Positions 1-9,922 are shown, counted from the first letter of the stretch. The stretch: 64,000 nt of DNA from Aeromonas dhakensis (GCF_000820305.1 NZ_CDBH01000048.1:1-64000); one strand, 5' to 3'. Notes: a model not told the origin generated them from the letters alone. Numbers and translations are program-made.

Positions 1-107
1 AATATAGGGAGGACGGCGACCGCTAGCCCGCCCCCTCCCCCCCGCCGCCATCAGGCAGTGAGGCGGGGGGGAGGGGGCGGGCTAGCGGTCGCTGTCGTCC
101 TGATATT
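1..107. repeat. 46-bp inverted repeat spanning the LysR gene 3' end
   Basis: Positions 1-46 and 62-107 are reverse complements with only four mismatches (at 6, 7, 11 and 15). Positions 17-46 pair perfectly over 30 bp around a 15-nt loop. The right arm contains the last codons and stop codon of the LysR gene. The stem is extremely GC-rich and should fold strongly in RNA from either strand, but it has no clear T-tract, so a simple terminator role is uncertain. The left arm begins at the window edge and may extend further. Confidence 0.8.
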
Positions 108-966
108 CGTTGCGCAGGCAGCGCAGCAGCAGCTCGGTGGCCGGGCCCAGGGCGTCGGCCGACGGCGTCAGCAGATAGGTATAGAGGTGGCGCTCGTTGC
201 CACCGGCTAGATCCAGCGCCACCAGCTCGCCGCTCGCCAGCTCCTCCTGCACCAGGTGGCGGGGCAGCCAGGCATAGCCGAGGCCGAGCCTGAGCATGGC
301 GATCACCTCGTGGTAGTGGGTCGCCTTCCAGCCGGTGTCGTCCGCATCGTTCCAGTCCACCGAGCGGTGAATAGGGGGATGCAGGCTGATCTGGTTGTGG
401 CCGGCCAGCGCCTCGGCGGCGATGGCGCCGCCCTGGGTGGCGAGCGGGTGATAGGCCGAACAGAGCGGCAGCAGACACACCTCGTCCAGCGGCAGACCGG
501 TGCGATCGTGAGGCAGGTGTTCGGAGAGCATCAGATCCCCCACCTGCAGGGCGTTGAAGTGGCAGTGGATGCGCTCGTGCAGATTGACCCGGCAGCCCCG
601 GCTGCGGGGGTAGAAGTGGGCCAGCGCCCGATAGAGCCGCTCGCGCGGCTGCATCACCGACACATAGAGGTTGATCTGCGGCTCCCACTGCCGCTCCAGG
701 TTGTTGGCCAGGTTCTCCAGCTCTTCCACCTGCTGACTGAGCTGACGGGCCCGCTTGAGGAAGATCTCCCCCGCCGGCGTCAGCACCGCCTTGCGCCCTC
801 TCACCTCCAGCAGGGCCACCCCCAGACTCTGCTGCAGTTTGGCTACCGCATGATTGAGGGAGGACTGGCTCTTGTTCAGCGCCTCGGCGGCTTGGGCGTA
901 GCCGCCACAATCCACCACGGCCTGAAAGATCCGCCATTGCTCAAACGTGCTCTTGGGACGAAACAT
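82..966 (-). CDS. LysR-family transcriptional regulator
   Basis: A 294-residue protein of typical LysR size. The N-terminal winged helix-turn-helix (about residues 8-67) has the family pattern: AVVDCGGYAQAAEALNKSQS followed by a recognition helix and a wing ending in LTPAGE. The rest looks like the periplasmic-binding-protein-like effector domain. It lies downstream of, and on the same strand as, the YciK gene, separated by about 117 bp that includes a short GC hairpin. The ATG at 966 gives a full N-terminus. Its last codons fall inside the large inverted repeat at the window start. The effector and target genes cannot be read from the sequence; a neighbouring gene beyond the left edge could be the target. 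Confidence 0.85.
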   Translation of the reverse strand: MFRPKSTFEQWRIFQAVVDCGGYAQAAEALNKSQSSLNHAVAKLQQSLGVALLEVRGRKAVLTPAGEIFLKRARQLSQQVEELENLANNLERQWEPQINLYVSVMQPRERLYRALAHFYPRSRGCRVNLHERIHCHFNALQVGDLMLSEHLPHDRTGLPLDEVCLLPLCSAYHPLATQGGAIAAEALAGHNQISLHPPIHRSVDWNDADDTGWKATHYHEVIAMLRLGLGYAWLPRHLVQEELASGELVALDLAGGNERHLYTYLLTPSADALGPATELLLRCLRNEYQDDSDR

Positions 967-1018
967 ATCTCAACCTGATAAGGGACTGGATGGAACGGGC
1001 CTTGCCATATTCGCAACA

Positions 1019-1035
1019 GGGTGCCGACGGCACCC
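1019..1035 (-). terminator. Possible hairpin terminator or attenuator after yciK
   Basis: A perfect 7-bp GC stem (1019-1025 with 1029-1035) and a 3-nt loop lie between the stop of yciK and the start of the LysR gene. The U-tract expected on the minus strand is poor, so termination would be weak. A second, looser stem (TAACCCC at 1045-1051 with GGGGTTA at 1067-1073) lies just upstream in the same direction. Confidence 0.35.
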
Positions 1036-1083
1036 TATTGAATTTAACCCCATGCCGCGCAGGGTTGGGGTTATTTTGTTGAT

Positions 1084-1839
1084 TTATTTGGGCTGGGCCA
1101 CAAAGGTCTGGCCGGTTTTGCCCTTGCTGTCCACTCCCATCAGATAGAGATAGAGCGGCATCAGGTCGGCCGGAGTCTTGAGGGTCTGCGGATCTTCGGC
1201 CGGGAAGGCGCTGGCCCGCATCTTGGTGCGGGTGCCACCCGGGTTGAGGGTGTTGACCCGCACCGAGGTGTTCTCCAGTTCGTCCGCCAGCACCTCCATC
1301 ATGCCTTCGATGGCGAACTTGGAGATGGCATAGGTGCCCCAGTAGGCGCGGCCCTTGCGACCCACGCTGGAGGAGGTGTAGACGATGGAGGCATCGCCCT
1401 GCTCCTTGGCGGTCTGGCGGATGAGCGGCAGCAGCGCCTGGGTCAGCAGGAATTCGGATTTGACGTTGACCTGCATCACCTCGTCCCACTCCTGCTCCTG
1501 GATGTGTTCGAACGGTGACAGGGTGCCGAGCAGGCCGGCGTTGAACAGCACGCCGTCGAGGCGGCCGAACTGCTGGGCGAAGGTCTCGGCCATGCCGCGA
1601 TAGTGGGCGGCGGTCGCCCCCTTCAGATCCACCGGCACGATGGCGGGCAGCGGGTGGCCGGCCGCTTCGATCTGGTCGTAGACAGCTTCCAGCTTGGCGC
1701 TGGTACGTCCGAGCAGGATCACGGTGGCGCCGTGGGCCGCATAGGTGAGTGCCGCTTCGCGGCCGATGCCGTCACCGGCACCCGTGACCAGAATGACCTT
1801 GTCCTTGAGCAGATCCTGGGGGGCCTGATAATCGAACAT
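1084..1839 (-). CDS. yciK: YciK-family short-chain dehydrogenase/reductase
   Basis: A 251-residue classical SDR. The Rossmann motif VTGAGDGIG lies near residue 18, the NAG motif appears as LFNAGLLG, and the catalytic region has YTSSSVGR followed by YAISK, which supplies the Tyr and Lys of the active site. The C-terminal part closely matches what I recall of Escherichia coli YciK (NPGGTRT.MRASAFP.EDPQ.LKTPAD). The ORF opens further upstream, but the ATG at 1839 has an AGGAG site and aligns with the family start. It is divergent from sohB, the same neighbour as in enterobacteria. The substrate is unknown; YciK is only known as an NAD(P)-dependent oxidoreductase-like protein. Confidence 0.9.
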   Translation of the reverse strand: MFDYQAPQDLLKDKVILVTGAGDGIGREAALTYAAHGATVILLGRTSAKLEAVYDQIEAAGHPLPAIVPVDLKGATAAHYRGMAETFAQQFGRLDGVLFNAGLLGTLSPFEHIQEQEWDEVMQVNVKSEFLLTQALLPLIRQTAKEQGDASIVYTSSSVGRKGRAYWGTYAISKFAIEGMMEVLADELENTSVRVNTLNPGGTRTKMRASAFPAEDPQTLKTPADLMPLYLYLMGVDSKGKTGQTFVAQPK

Positions 1840-1986
1840 GACAACTCCTGTTAACAATTCGTGACTGATGCGCCCGGCAATAGAGGGGCAAGTGTACTGA
1901 TCCCGCACGGCGTTTGACCAGTATGAGATGGCAAAAATGTGAATAAATCAGAGGGGTTGTGATTGTCGATTGGCATTTCTGACGGG

Positions 1987-2029
1987 TTGACGCAGAGTTT
2001 TTGCGCGCACCGGGCAAACTCCCTAGAAT
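1987..2029 (+). promoter_or_regulatory. Predicted sigma-70 promoter for sohB
   Basis: A -35-like TTGCGC at 2001-2006 and a -10-like TAGAAT at 2024-2029 are separated by 17 bp. The -10 lies about 44 bp upstream of the chosen sohB start. A second -35-like TTGACG is at 1987-1992. This is a pattern match only. Confidence 0.45.
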
Positions 2030-2072
2030 GTGAAAAAATCGTCCCCCCGGGGGCACACCAGTGGAGCATCAA

Positions 2073-3080
2073 GTGGCATTTTTGACCGAATATGGCCTGT
2101 TCCTGGCCAAGACCATTACCCTACTGCTCGCCATCGGCGCCGTCATCCTGATGGTGGTAAGCAGCCGTCAGCCCAAATCCCGCAAGGGGGAGCTGGTGGT
2201 GACCAATCTCTCCAGCGAGCTGGAGCAGGGGCGTCACCAGTTGCAGGCTGCATTGGCCGGCAAGGCGGAGCGCAAGCAGCTGGAGAAGGCGCGCAAGGCC
2301 GAGCACAAGGCGCGAGCCAAGAGCGAAGATGCCCGCAGCCGGCTGTTCGTCATCGATTTTCACGGCAGCATGGATGCCAGGGAGGTGGCCTCCCTGCGCG
2401 AAGAGGTGAGCGCCGTGATAGGGGTGGCCCAGCCGGGCGACGAGGTGCTGCTGCGGCTCGAATCCGGCGGCGGCGTGGTGCACGGTTACGGTCTGGCGGC
2501 CTCCCAGCTGCAGCGGCTGCGGGATCGTGACATCAAGCTGACCGTGGCCATCGACAAGGTGGCGGCAAGCGGCGGCTATATGATGGCCTGCGTGGCGGAT
2601 CAGATACTGGCGGCGCCGTTCGCCATCGTCGGCTCCATCGGGGTGATCGCCCAGTTGCCGAACTTCAACAAGCTGCTGAAAAAGCACGACATCGAGTTCG
2701 AGATGCACACCGCGGGTCAGTACAAGCGCACCATCACCATGTTCGGCGAGAACGACGACCTGGGGCGCGAGAAGTTTCGCGAGGAGCTGAGCGCCATTCA
2801 CGAGCGCTTCAAGGCATTCGTGGCCGAGCACAGACCCAACCTCGACATCGACAAGGTCACCACAGGCGAGCACTGGCTGGCGAGTCAGGCCAAGCAGCTC
2901 GGGCTGGTGGACAGCCTCTGCACCAGCGATGACTATCTGCTGGCCCAGGCCAGCCAGCACAAGGTGGTCGGCATTCGCTACAGCAAGCCGAAAAGCCTGA
3001 CCCAGAAGCTCGGCCAGCAGGCTGCCGTGGCGCTGGAATCCGGTCTGGGTCGCCTGTGGCAGCAGGGCCCCTGGCGCTGA
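2073..3080 (+). CDS. sohB: SohB, inner-membrane S49 family peptidase
   Basis: A 335-residue protein with one N-terminal membrane segment (about residues 8-28), a charged coiled linker rich in Lys/Glu/Ala, and a SppA-like S49 serine peptidase domain. The nucleophile motif VAASGGYM and the downstream AGQYKR, which should supply the general-base Lys, are both present. SohB is a periplasm-facing membrane protease with a suppressor link to HtrA in E. coli. I chose the GTG at 2073 because GGAG lies 6 nt upstream and the sequence then matches the E. coli start (..LxEYGLFLAK). An in-frame GTG at 2061 would add four residues. It is divergent from yciK, and a strong terminator follows. Confidence 0.9.
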   Translation: MAFLTEYGLFLAKTITLLLAIGAVILMVVSSRQPKSRKGELVVTNLSSELEQGRHQLQAALAGKAERKQLEKARKAEHKARAKSEDARSRLFVIDFHGSMDAREVASLREEVSAVIGVAQPGDEVLLRLESGGGVVHGYGLAASQLQRLRDRDIKLTVAIDKVAASGGYMMACVADQILAAPFAIVGSIGVIAQLPNFNKLLKKHDIEFEMHTAGQYKRTITMFGENDDLGREKFREELSAIHERFKAFVAEHRPNLDIDKVTTGEHWLASQAKQLGLVDSLCTSDDYLLAQASQHKVVGIRYSKPKSLTQKLGQQAAVALESGLGRLWQQGPWR

Positions 3081-3100
3081 GGTACAGTTCAAGGACGGAA

Positions 3101-3137
3101 AAAAGAGAGCCGGGCACTTGCCCGGCTCTCTTTTTTT
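3101..3137. terminator. Bidirectional rho-independent terminator between sohB and astB
   Basis: An 11-bp stem (3105-3115 with 3120-3130, GAGAGCCGGGC and its complement) has a 4-nt loop. It is flanked by A-runs on the left and T-runs on the right, so it can end both the rightward sohB and the leftward astB transcripts. Confidence 0.92.
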
Positions 3138-3153
3138 ATAGGGTTGGAGCGCT

Positions 3154-4491
3154 TTAGCGCTGGAACGGGTAGACGGAACCCAGTTTCAGGATCTGGGTCA
3201 GCTCGTCCAGCGCGGTGCGGGACTCCATCACCAGCGCCGGGTCGCGCAGGTCGTCCAGTGCCAGGCTGTCGCGGTAGTGTTTCTCCACCCAGGCGTCCAG
3301 GCGGGCAAACTGGCCGTCGTTGATGAGGCAGGCCGGGTTGACCGCGGCGAGTTCGGTGTCGTTCATGGCGACCCGCAGCCGCAGGCAGGCGGGGCCGCCG
3401 CCGTTCTTCATGCTCTGCTTCACGTCCATGTAGTGCACCCCCTTGATCGGGGTCCCCAGGGTCACCAGCTTGGCCAGATAGGCTGACACCGCCGGGTTGT
3501 CGCGGCACTCGGTGGGGGCGATGATGGCCATCTCGCCAGACGGCAGGGTCAGGATCTGGGTGTTGAACAGATAGGACTTCACCGCATCCTGCACCGACAC
3601 CTCGGCAGTGGGCACCTCGATAAAGTGCAGCTCGCCGTCACCGAACTTGGTGCGCACCTCGGCCAGTGCCGAGGCGGTGTTGAGAAACGCCTGCTGGTGG
3701 AAGAAGAGCACGTTCTGGTTGCCCACCGCGATCACGTCGTTGTGGAACACCCCCTGATCGATCACGTCCGGGTTCTGCTGGATGAAGACCGCGCTCTCGT
3801 CTCCCAGGCCGTGCAGGCGGGCAATGGCCTGGCTCGCTTCCAGGGTCTGGCGGGCCGGGTAGTGTTTGGGGGCGGGCTGGGAGACGTCGAAGGCGCTGCG
3901 GCCATAGACGAACAGCTCGACCCCGGACTCGCCATAGGCGCGGCACAGCCGGGTGTGGTTGGCGGCCCCCTCGTCACCGAAGTGGTCGTTCTCCGGCAGG
4001 TGTTGATGGTGATAGAAGTGGCGGTCGTTGTTGAACACGGCGCGCAGGATTCGGCCGGTCACCTCGGGCTCGAGGGAGCGGTGAAACTTGTTGGTCAGGT
4101 TGGCAGGTGTGAAGTGGATGCGGCCATCCTGGGTATCGGCACTGGGGGAGACGGTGGCGGCGTTGGCGGTCCACATGCTGGAGGCCGAATAGCAGGCGGC
4201 CAGCACGGCGGGCGCCTGTTTGGCGGCCTGGGCCAAGACGCTTGCATCGTTGCCGGTGAAGCCGAGGCGACGCAGGGTGGCGAGATCCGGCCGTTCCTGC
4301 GGGGCCAGTACCCCCTGCACCATGCCGAGGTCGGTCAAGGCCTTCATCTTGCGCAGACCCTGCTTGGCGGCCTCCTTCGGATTGGACGCTTCCTTGGCAT
4401 TGTTCTGGGAGGCGACGTTGCCATAGGACAAGCCGGCATAGTTGTGGGTCGGGCCGACCAGGCCGTCGAAGTTGACCTCGAAGTGCTTCAT
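3154..4491 (-). CDS. astB: N-succinylarginine dihydrolase
   Basis: A 445-residue protein matching AstB over its full length. AstB converts N2-succinyl-L-arginine to N2-succinyl-L-ornithine, CO2 and two NH3, the second step of the arginine succinyltransferase pathway. Conserved blocks include [18 protein letters not shown] at the N-terminus, [23 protein letters not shown], and [12 protein letters not shown], which holds the presumed catalytic Cys. The C-terminus LGSVYPFQR is typical. The start at 4491 was chosen over the longer ORF because AAGGA lies just upstream and the family N-terminus begins there. No astA, astC, astD or astE gene is adjacent, so here astB is separate from the rest of the pathway. 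Confidence 0.95.
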   Translation of the reverse strand: MKHFEVNFDGLVGPTHNYAGLSYGNVASQNNAKEASNPKEAAKQGLRKMKALTDLGMVQGVLAPQERPDLATLRRLGFTGNDASVLAQAAKQAPAVLAACYSASSMWTANAATVSPSADTQDGRIHFTPANLTNKFHRSLEPEVTGRILRAVFNNDRHFYHHQHLPENDHFGDEGAANHTRLCRAYGESGVELFVYGRSAFDVSQPAPKHYPARQTLEASQAIARLHGLGDESAVFIQQNPDVIDQGVFHNDVIAVGNQNVLFFHQQAFLNTASALAEVRTKFGDGELHFIEVPTAEVSVQDAVKSYLFNTQILTLPSGEMAIIAPTECRDNPAVSAYLAKLVTLGTPIKGVHYMDVKQSMKNGGGPACLRLRVAMNDTELAAVNPACLINDGQFARLDAWVEKHYRDSLALDDLRDPALVMESRTALDELTQILKLGSVYPFQR

Positions 4492-4852
4492 TGAGTACAT
4501 CCTTTCGATTTTTATATGGGTAGCGGTTCCTTCCGCGCACAATGCTGCGGGATGCAGCCATTATAAGGAGATTTTGTCTTTTGTAACAAGCTGATAACGA
4601 AACTGGTTTGTTATGTTACAAGAGCGGTTGGTTATGTCGTTTCCAATATAAAAAGAGGGTGGATATAGCATAAAAATAAAAAAGCGGTTGCTTCCCGCGG
4701 CTCGGCTTCGCATTAATAAATAAAGAAGCAAGGTGGTTCGGGCTGCTGGGCAAATTTGCTCACAAGATTGCTTTTTCCCGTCAAATCTCTTATACAGCCC
4801 CACAAAACCGCACACCAACCCCGTCGGGTGCAATGAGGATAATAGTTACAGC
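4492..4852. promoter_or_regulatory. AT-rich divergent control region between astB and topA
   Basis: This 361-bp intergenic stretch is notably AT-rich against its neighbours. It contains an 8-bp inverted repeat, TTGTAACA at 4581-4588 with TGTTACAA at 4614-4621, upstream of astB that could be an operator. For topA, TTGCTT at 4768-4773 and TATACA at 4791-4796 with 17-bp spacing form a plausible sigma-70 promoter. I see no convincing ArgR box pair and no gene. Confidence 0.5.
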
Positions 4853-7474
4853 ATGGGCAAATCACTGGTCATAGTGGAGTCTCCGGCCAAGGCCAAGACC
4901 ATCAACAAATATTTGGGCAAGGACTACGTGGTGAAATCCAGCGTTGGTCACGTGCGCGATCTGCCGACCAGCGGCAGCGCCAGCAACGAGCCCAAAAAAC
5001 CTGTCATTCGCGGCATCAAGCTGAGCGAATCAGAAAAGGCTGCCAAGGAGCGCAATGCCCTGTTCTCACGGATGGGGATCAATCCGACCGCAGGCTGGCA
5101 GGCCAACTACCAGATTTTGCCCGGCAAGGAAAAAGTGGTCAGCGAGTTGCAGAGTCTGGCCGAGAAGGCCGACACCATCTATCTCGCAACCGACTTGGAT
5201 AGAGAGGGGGAAGCGATCGCCTGGCACCTGCGCGAGATCATCGGCGGCGACGACAGCCGCTACAAGCGCGTGGTGTTCAACGAGATCACCAAGACCGCCA
5301 TCCAGGAGGCGTTCGCCCAGCCGTCCGAGCTGAACATTCACCGCGTCAATGCCCAGCAGGCCCGTCGTTTCCTCGACCGGGTAGTGGGTTACATGGTCTC
5401 TCCGCTCTTGTGGAAGAAGCTGGCTCGCGGCCTCTCCGCCGGCCGGGTACAGTCTGTCGCGGTGCGCCTCATCGTCGACAAAGAGCGTGAAATCAAGGCG
5501 TTCGTGCCGGTGGAGTTCTGGGATCTCAACGCCGACCTGCTGACCGGTGATAACGCCGATCTGCGGATGGAGGTGGTCAGCCGCAATGGCGCCGACTTCA
5601 AGCCGGTGACCCAGGCCGAGACCTTCGCCGCCGTGGCCGCCCTGGAAGGGGTTGACTACAAGGTGGTGAACCGGGAAGACAAGCCGACCGGTTCCAAACC
5701 GTCCGCTCCCTTCATCACCTCCACCCTGCAGCAGGCGGCCTCCACCCGGCTGAGCTTCGGGGTCAAGAAGACCATGATGATGGCCCAGCGCCTCTATGAA
5801 GCGGGTTACATCACCTATATGCGTACCGACTCCACCAACCTCAGCAAAGAGGCGGTCGAGGCGGTGCGGGAATACATCGGCGAGCAGTATGGCGCGGCCT
5901 ACCTGCCGGCCGAACCGAACCTGTACGGTGCCAAGGCCAATGCCCAAGAGGCCCACGAGGCGATCCGCCCCTCCAGCGTGCTGGTGACGGCCGAGATGCT
6001 GGAAGGGATGGAGCTGGACGCCATGCGGCTCTATGACCTCATCTGGCGTCAGTTTGTCGCCTGCCAGATGACCCCGGCCCAGTACGACTCCTCCACCCTG
6101 ACCGTCAAGGCGGGCGAGTTCGAGCTCAAGGCGCGCGGTCGCACCCTGCGCTTCGCCGGTTGGACCAAGGCGCTGCCGCCCATGGGTCGCAAGGGCGAAG
6201 ACAGCCAGCTGCCGGCGGTGACCGTCGGTGAGGTGCTCAAACTGGTCAAGCTGGATCCGCGCCAGCACTTCACCAAGCCGCCCGCACGCTTCACCGAAGC
6301 GGCGCTGGTGCGCGAGCTGGAAAAGCGCGGCATCGGCCGTCCCTCCACCTACGCCTCCATCATCTCTACCATCGTCGACCGCGGTTATGTGCGGGTCGAG
6401 AGCCGCCGTTTCTTCGCCGAGAAGATGGGCGAGATCGTCACCGACCGGCTGGTGGAGAACTTCGTCGAGCTGATGAACTACGAGTTCACCGCCAAGATGG
6501 AAGACAAGCTCGACGGCATCGCCGAGGGGAGCCTGGAGTGGAAGAAGGTGCTGGACGCCTTCTACGCCGAGTTCACCCAGGAGCTGGAAAAAGCGGATCT
6601 GCCGGTGGAAGAGGGGGGCATGCGTGCCAACCAGATGGTGCTGACCGACATCGACTGCCCGGATTGCGGCCGCAAGATGGGCATCCGCACCGCCACCACC
6701 GGGGTCTTCCTCGGCTGCTCCGGTTACGCCTTGCCGCCCAAAGAGCGCTGCAAGAAGACCATCAACCTGGTCTCCGCCGACGAGTTCGTCTCCGCCACCG
6801 ACGGTGACGAGGCCGAAACCGAGGCGCTGCGCGCCAAGCACCGCTGCGGCGTGTGCGGTACCGCCATGGATGCCTACATCATCGACGACAGCCGCAAGCT
6901 GCACGTCTGCGGTCGCAACCCGGATTGCGACGGCTACGAGATCGAGAAAGGCCAGTTCAAGCTCAAGGGCTACGAAGGGCCGAGCATCGAGTGTGACCGC
7001 TGTGGCAGCGAGATGCAGCTCAAGAACGGCCGCTTCGGCAAGTACATGGGTTGCACCAACGACACCTGCAAGAACACCCGCAAGATCCTGAAAAATGGTG
7101 ATATCGCGCCGCCGAAGGAAGATCCGGTACCGCTGCCGGAGCTGAAATGCACCCAGTCCGACGCCCACTTCGTGCTGCGTGACGGGGCCGCCGGCCTGTT
7201 CCTGGCTGCCAGCAACTTCCCGAAATCCCGCGAGACCCGTGCGCCGCTGGTGGAAGAGCTCAAGCGCTTCAAGGAGCGCCTGTCGCCCAAGCACCAGTAC
7301 CTGGCCGATGCCCCGGCGTCAGATCCTGACGGTAACGCCTCCATCGTGCGCTTCAGTCGCAAGACCAAGGAGCAGTACGTGATGACCGAGGTCAACGGCA
7401 AGGCGACCGGCTGGACGGCGCACTACGACAACGGCAAGTGGCAGGAGAGCCTGGCCAAGTCGAAGAAGGCGTGA
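4853..7474 (+). CDS. topA: DNA topoisomerase I
   Basis: An 873-residue type IA topoisomerase, close in length to E. coli TopA (865). It relaxes negative supercoils by cutting one strand through a 5'-phosphotyrosine. The Toprim domain is at the N-terminus ([11 protein letters not shown], then TDLDREGEA). The active-site Tyr is about residue 322 in [11 protein letters not shown]. The C-terminal part has three four-Cys zinc ribbons (CPDCG..GCSG..C, CGVCG..CGRNPDC, CDRCG..GCTNDTC) and ends with a basic tail. The ATG at 4853 matches the family start ([11 protein letters not shown]); the upstream ORF extension is not conserved. It lies in the yciK-sohB-topA neighbourhood also seen in enterobacteria. 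Confidence 0.97.
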   Translation: MGKSLVIVESPAKAKTINKYLGKDYVVKSSVGHVRDLPTSGSASNEPKKPVIRGIKLSESEKAAKERNALFSRMGINPTAGWQANYQILPGKEKVVSELQSLAEKADTIYLATDLDREGEAIAWHLREIIGGDDSRYKRVVFNEITKTAIQEAFAQPSELNIHRVNAQQARRFLDRVVGYMVSPLLWKKLARGLSAGRVQSVAVRLIVDKEREIKAFVPVEFWDLNADLLTGDNADLRMEVVSRNGADFKPVTQAETFAAVAALEGVDYKVVNREDKPTGSKPSAPFITSTLQQAASTRLSFGVKKTMMMAQRLYEAGYITYMRTDSTNLSKEAVEAVREYIGEQYGAAYLPAEPNLYGAKANAQEAHEAIRPSSVLVTAEMLEGMELDAMRLYDLIWRQFVACQMTPAQYDSSTLTVKAGEFELKARGRTLRFAGWTKALPPMGRKGEDSQLPAVTVGEVLKLVKLDPRQHFTKPPARFTEAALVRELEKRGIGRPSTYASIISTIVDRGYVRVESRRFFAEKMGEIVTDRLVENFVELMNYEFTAKMEDKLDGIAEGSLEWKKVLDAFYAEFTQELEKADLPVEEGGMRANQMVLTDIDCPDCGRKMGIRTATTGVFLGCSGYALPPKERCKKTINLVSADEFVSATDGDEAETEALRAKHRCGVCGTAMDAYIIDDSRKLHVCGRNPDCDGYEIEKGQFKLKGYEGPSIECDRCGSEMQLKNGRFGKYMGCTNDTCKNTRKILKNGDIAPPKEDPVPLPELKCTQSDAHFVLRDGAAGLFLAASNFPKSRETRAPLVEELKRFKERLSPKHQYLADAPASDPDGNASIVRFSRKTKEQYVMTEVNGKATGWTAHYDNGKWQESLAKSKKA

Positions 7475-7502
7475 TTGCGCAGCGCGCACACTCTGATGAA
7501 AG

Positions 7503-7530
7503 AGGCCCCTAGCAGGGGCCTTTTTGTTTT
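7503..7530 (+). terminator. Rho-independent terminator of topA
   Basis: An 8-bp stem, AGGCCCCT at 7503-7510 with AGGGGCCT at 7514-7521, has a 3-nt loop and is followed by a T-rich run (TTTTGTTTT). Confidence 0.88.
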
Positions 7531-7588
7531 CAGATGGCGGTATACTGAAACCGCTGCAAGGATGGCAGCGCTGGACACGGAGGTTGTG

Positions 7589-7756
7589 ATGGAGATTAAC
7601 GAGATCCGGCCGGGAATGACCTGTCTGACCCGGGAAGGAACCGCCTATGTGCTGGAAGTGGACAAGCAGAGTCTGCTGGTGCTGCTGCAACGGGAGTATG
7701 AAACCATCCCGGTGCAGGTGCGCAGCGACGAGATCCTGGCCCCCATCACCCGGTGA
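7589..7756 (+). CDS. Small conserved-looking protein of unknown function
   Basis: A 55-residue protein starting MEINEIRPGMTCLTREG. The start at 7589 is supported by GGAGG 5 nt upstream; the open frame continues further upstream without a good start. The pattern of alternating hydrophobic residues (GTAYVLEVDKQSLLVLL, then PVQVRSDEIL) suggests a small beta-barrel, SH3/KOW-like fold, but this is inference. It lies just after the topA terminator and converges with the alkyltransferase-like gene. I do not recognise a named family. Confidence 0.65.
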   Translation: MEINEIRPGMTCLTREGTAYVLEVDKQSLLVLLQREYETIPVQVRSDEILAPITR

Positions 7757-7771
7757 GGCGGGCCGCCATCG

Positions 7772-8128
7772 TCAAAAGGGCAGGAGAAACAGCAGCTCGG
7801 CGAGGTCGGGCTGCCACTGCCACTCCCGCATCCTGACCCGCCCGCCAATCACGGGCACTCCCTCCTCCTGCAGCAATCCCGCCTGTCTGTCAAAGCCAGC
7901 CGACCCCTTGGGCAGTGAAATGGTGCCCGCCGCGCCCAGCACCCTGTGCCAGGGCAGCACCTTGTCGGTCTCCCGCAGCACCTTGCCCACCAGCCTGGCC
8001 CGGCCAGGTAGCCCCGCCAGATCCGCCACCTGGCCATAGCTCACCACGCGACCGGCCGGGATCAGGGCGAGGATCGCCTCGATGCGGGCCACCTTGTTCA
8101 GCGGGGCTGGGGTCGATTCCGTTCTCAT
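7772..8128 (-). CDS. Alkyltransferase-like (ATL) DNA base-flipping protein
   Basis: A 118-residue protein consisting only of the MGMT/Ogt C-terminal DNA-binding domain. The hallmark PCHR active-site motif is replaced by PWHRV, so the alkyl-accepting Cys is Trp. That substitution defines ATL proteins (E. coli YbaZ/Atl), which bind O6-alkylguanine, flip it out and hand the lesion to nucleotide excision repair without removing the alkyl group. The helix-turn-helix segment GRVVSYGQVADLAGLPGRAR is intact. A terminator separates it from the upstream chemoreceptor gene on the same strand. The Shine-Dalgarno site before the ATG at 8128 is weak. Confidence 0.9.
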   Translation of the reverse strand: MRTESTPAPLNKVARIEAILALIPAGRVVSYGQVADLAGLPGRARLVGKVLRETDKVLPWHRVLGAAGTISLPKGSAGFDRQAGLLQEEGVPVIGGRVRMREWQWQPDLAELLFLLPF

Positions 8129-8140
8129 GAAGTTGACTCG

Positions 8141-8176
8141 TCAAAAACAACAGAAGCGCCATTGTGGCGCTTCTGT
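8141..8176 (-). terminator. Terminator of the Aer-like chemoreceptor gene
   Basis: A perfect 12-bp stem (8150-8161 with 8165-8176, ACAGAAGCGCCA and its complement) with a 3-nt loop is followed on the minus strand by TGTTTTTGA. It ends the leftward chemoreceptor transcript before the ATL gene. Confidence 0.88.
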
Positions 8177-8195
8177 CGGGTGACTGGCAAATGTG

Positions 8196-9749
8196 TCAGC
8201 CGAAGGTCTGGCTGAGCCCCTTGAGCTGCCTGGCCCGCTCCAGCAGCTCCTGACTGGAGTCGTCGACCTCCTGCATCTTCTGGCTGTTGGCGTGGGAGTA
8301 CTCGGAGATCTGGTGGATGCTGCGGCTGATGTCCTCCACCACCGTCTGCTGCTGCTCGGCGGCGGCGGCGATCTGGGTGGAGAACTCGGTCACCAGCTCG
8401 ATCTCCTGCAGCACGGTATGCAGGCTGCTGGAGCCCTGACGGGTCATCTCGGCGCACTCGCGGGTCTGCTGCAGGTTCTCCTGCATCATCCCCTTCCAGC
8501 GGCCCAGGGTGTGCTGGATCTGCTGGATGCTGCCCTGGATCTGCTCGGTCGCCTTGTGGGTGCGGGTCGACAGGGTGCGCACCTCGTCGGCCACCACCGC
8601 AAAGCCGCGCCCCTGTTCACCAGCCCGGGCCGCCTCGATGGCGGCGTTCAGCGCCAGCAGGTTGGTCTGGTCGGCGATGCCCTGGATCTCTCCCATCACG
8701 CTGCCGATCCGCTCCGACTCGCTGGCCAGCTCCACCGCCGAGTTGAAGGCGAGCTCCGCCTGTCTGGCGAGCTGCTCGATGCGCTGCTCGGTCTGGGCCA
8801 ACTGCTTGTCCGTGTGTTGGCAGCGGCTGCGGGCCTCGCTCACCTGACCGTTGGAGTCCTGGATGTTGCGGGCAATCTCGTGGGCCGTGCTGGCCATCTG
8901 GGTCATGGCGGCGGCCATCTGCTGGGTCTGGGCATCCTGCTCGTTGATGTCGAGGCAGGCCTGATGGGAGGCCTGTTTCAGGTTGCTGGCCAGGGCCTGC
9001 AGCGGGTTGGTCGCATCGTTGACCCGGCCCAGCACGGTGCGGATGCGGGCCTGCAGCATCTTGATGTGAAAATCGGCAATGGCGCCGGGGCCGTCACCTG
9101 AGTAGACCAGCCGGGTCAGGCTGTCATATTCGCGGCCCAGCTGCTGCAGATAGAGCGGCAAGGCGAAGAGCTCGCGCCAGTAGGCGCCGCCGATGAGCAG
9201 CAGGGGCAGCAGCATCAGCAGGGCTGTCGTCGGCCCCTGGCTGGCGAAGGTCCAGCCCACCAGGCCGAGCAGCAGCAGGGCGATGGCCGGTGCGCGCACC
9301 CGGGTGAGGGAGGGGAGGCGGCTGCCGGTACCGCGCTCGGCCTTGAGCAGGGCCTGGTAGGCCTGGCCGGCGATGCGCTTGAGCTGGGGATCCGGCTTGC
9401 AGCGCACCGACTGGTAGCCGCTGATCCGGTTGCCCTCGTAGATGGGGGTCACATAGGCATCGACCCAGTAGTAGCGGCCATCCTTGCAGCGGTTCTTCAC
9501 CATGCCGCGCCAGGGTTTGCCCTCCTTGAGGCGGGCCCAGAGATCGGCGAAGGCGGCCTTGGGCATGTCGGGATGGCGCACCAGGTTGTGGTTGTGGCCG
9601 ACCAGCTCGTCGACCGAGTAGCCGGCGATGCGGCAGAAGGCGGGGTTGGCGTAGGTGATCACCCCGCGCAGATCCGTGGTGGAGACCAGTTGTTCGTCGG
9701 CAGGAAACTCCACTTCGCTGTCCAGGGTATGGACGTCTCTGCGGGCCAT
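8196..9749 (-). CDS. Aer-like PAS-domain methyl-accepting chemotaxis protein
   Basis: A 517-residue chemoreceptor. Residues about 20-125 form a PAS domain with the Aer pattern ([53 protein letters not shown]), which in E. coli Aer binds FAD and senses redox or oxygen. Two membrane segments follow (about 150-195) without a periplasmic ligand domain. The cytoplasmic signalling domain carries the conserved hairpin tip ([37 protein letters not shown], given here only as a region at about residues 355-392). The ATG at 9749 has GGAG 8 nt upstream. It stands alone between two terminators. Aerotaxis or energy taxis is the likely role. Confidence 0.9.
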   Translation of the reverse strand: MARRDVHTLDSEVEFPADEQLVSTTDLRGVITYANPAFCRIAGYSVDELVGHNHNLVRHPDMPKAAFADLWARLKEGKPWRGMVKNRCKDGRYYWVDAYVTPIYEGNRISGYQSVRCKPDPQLKRIAGQAYQALLKAERGTGSRLPSLTRVRAPAIALLLLGLVGWTFASQGPTTALLMLLPLLLIGGAYWRELFALPLYLQQLGREYDSLTRLVYSGDGPGAIADFHIKMLQARIRTVLGRVNDATNPLQALASNLKQASHQACLDINEQDAQTQQMAAAMTQMASTAHEIARNIQDSNGQVSEARSRCQHTDKQLAQTEQRIEQLARQAELAFNSAVELASESERIGSVMGEIQGIADQTNLLALNAAIEAARAGEQGRGFAVVADEVRTLSTRTHKATEQIQGSIQQIQHTLGRWKGMMQENLQQTRECAEMTRQGSSSLHTVLQEIELVTEFSTQIAAAAEQQQTVVEDISRSIHQISEYSHANSQKMQEVDDSSQELLERARQLKGLSQTFG

Positions 9750-9922
9750 AGGAATACGCTCCGATGTTCTTGTTGATAACTTTGTCGTTGTTATTGTGGC
9801 AGATCTGGAGATGGCCGCAGGCTCGCGCCAGCAGGTGGCAGACCGGCTTCATAGGGGGCTGAATTTTGCCAACAATGGCGGATGAATGGTAGGGGCAAGT
9901 TGATGTTTTGTTGGTTAATCGT

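Noticed and set aside
4733..4852. A 40-residue N-terminal extension of TopA
   Set aside because: It contains the likely promoter, and TopA proteins begin [11 protein letters not shown], matching the ATG at 4853.
5066..7294. A 742-codon open frame antisense to topA
   Set aside because: It mirrors the third-position GC bias of topA. The translation has no motifs and no ribosome site.
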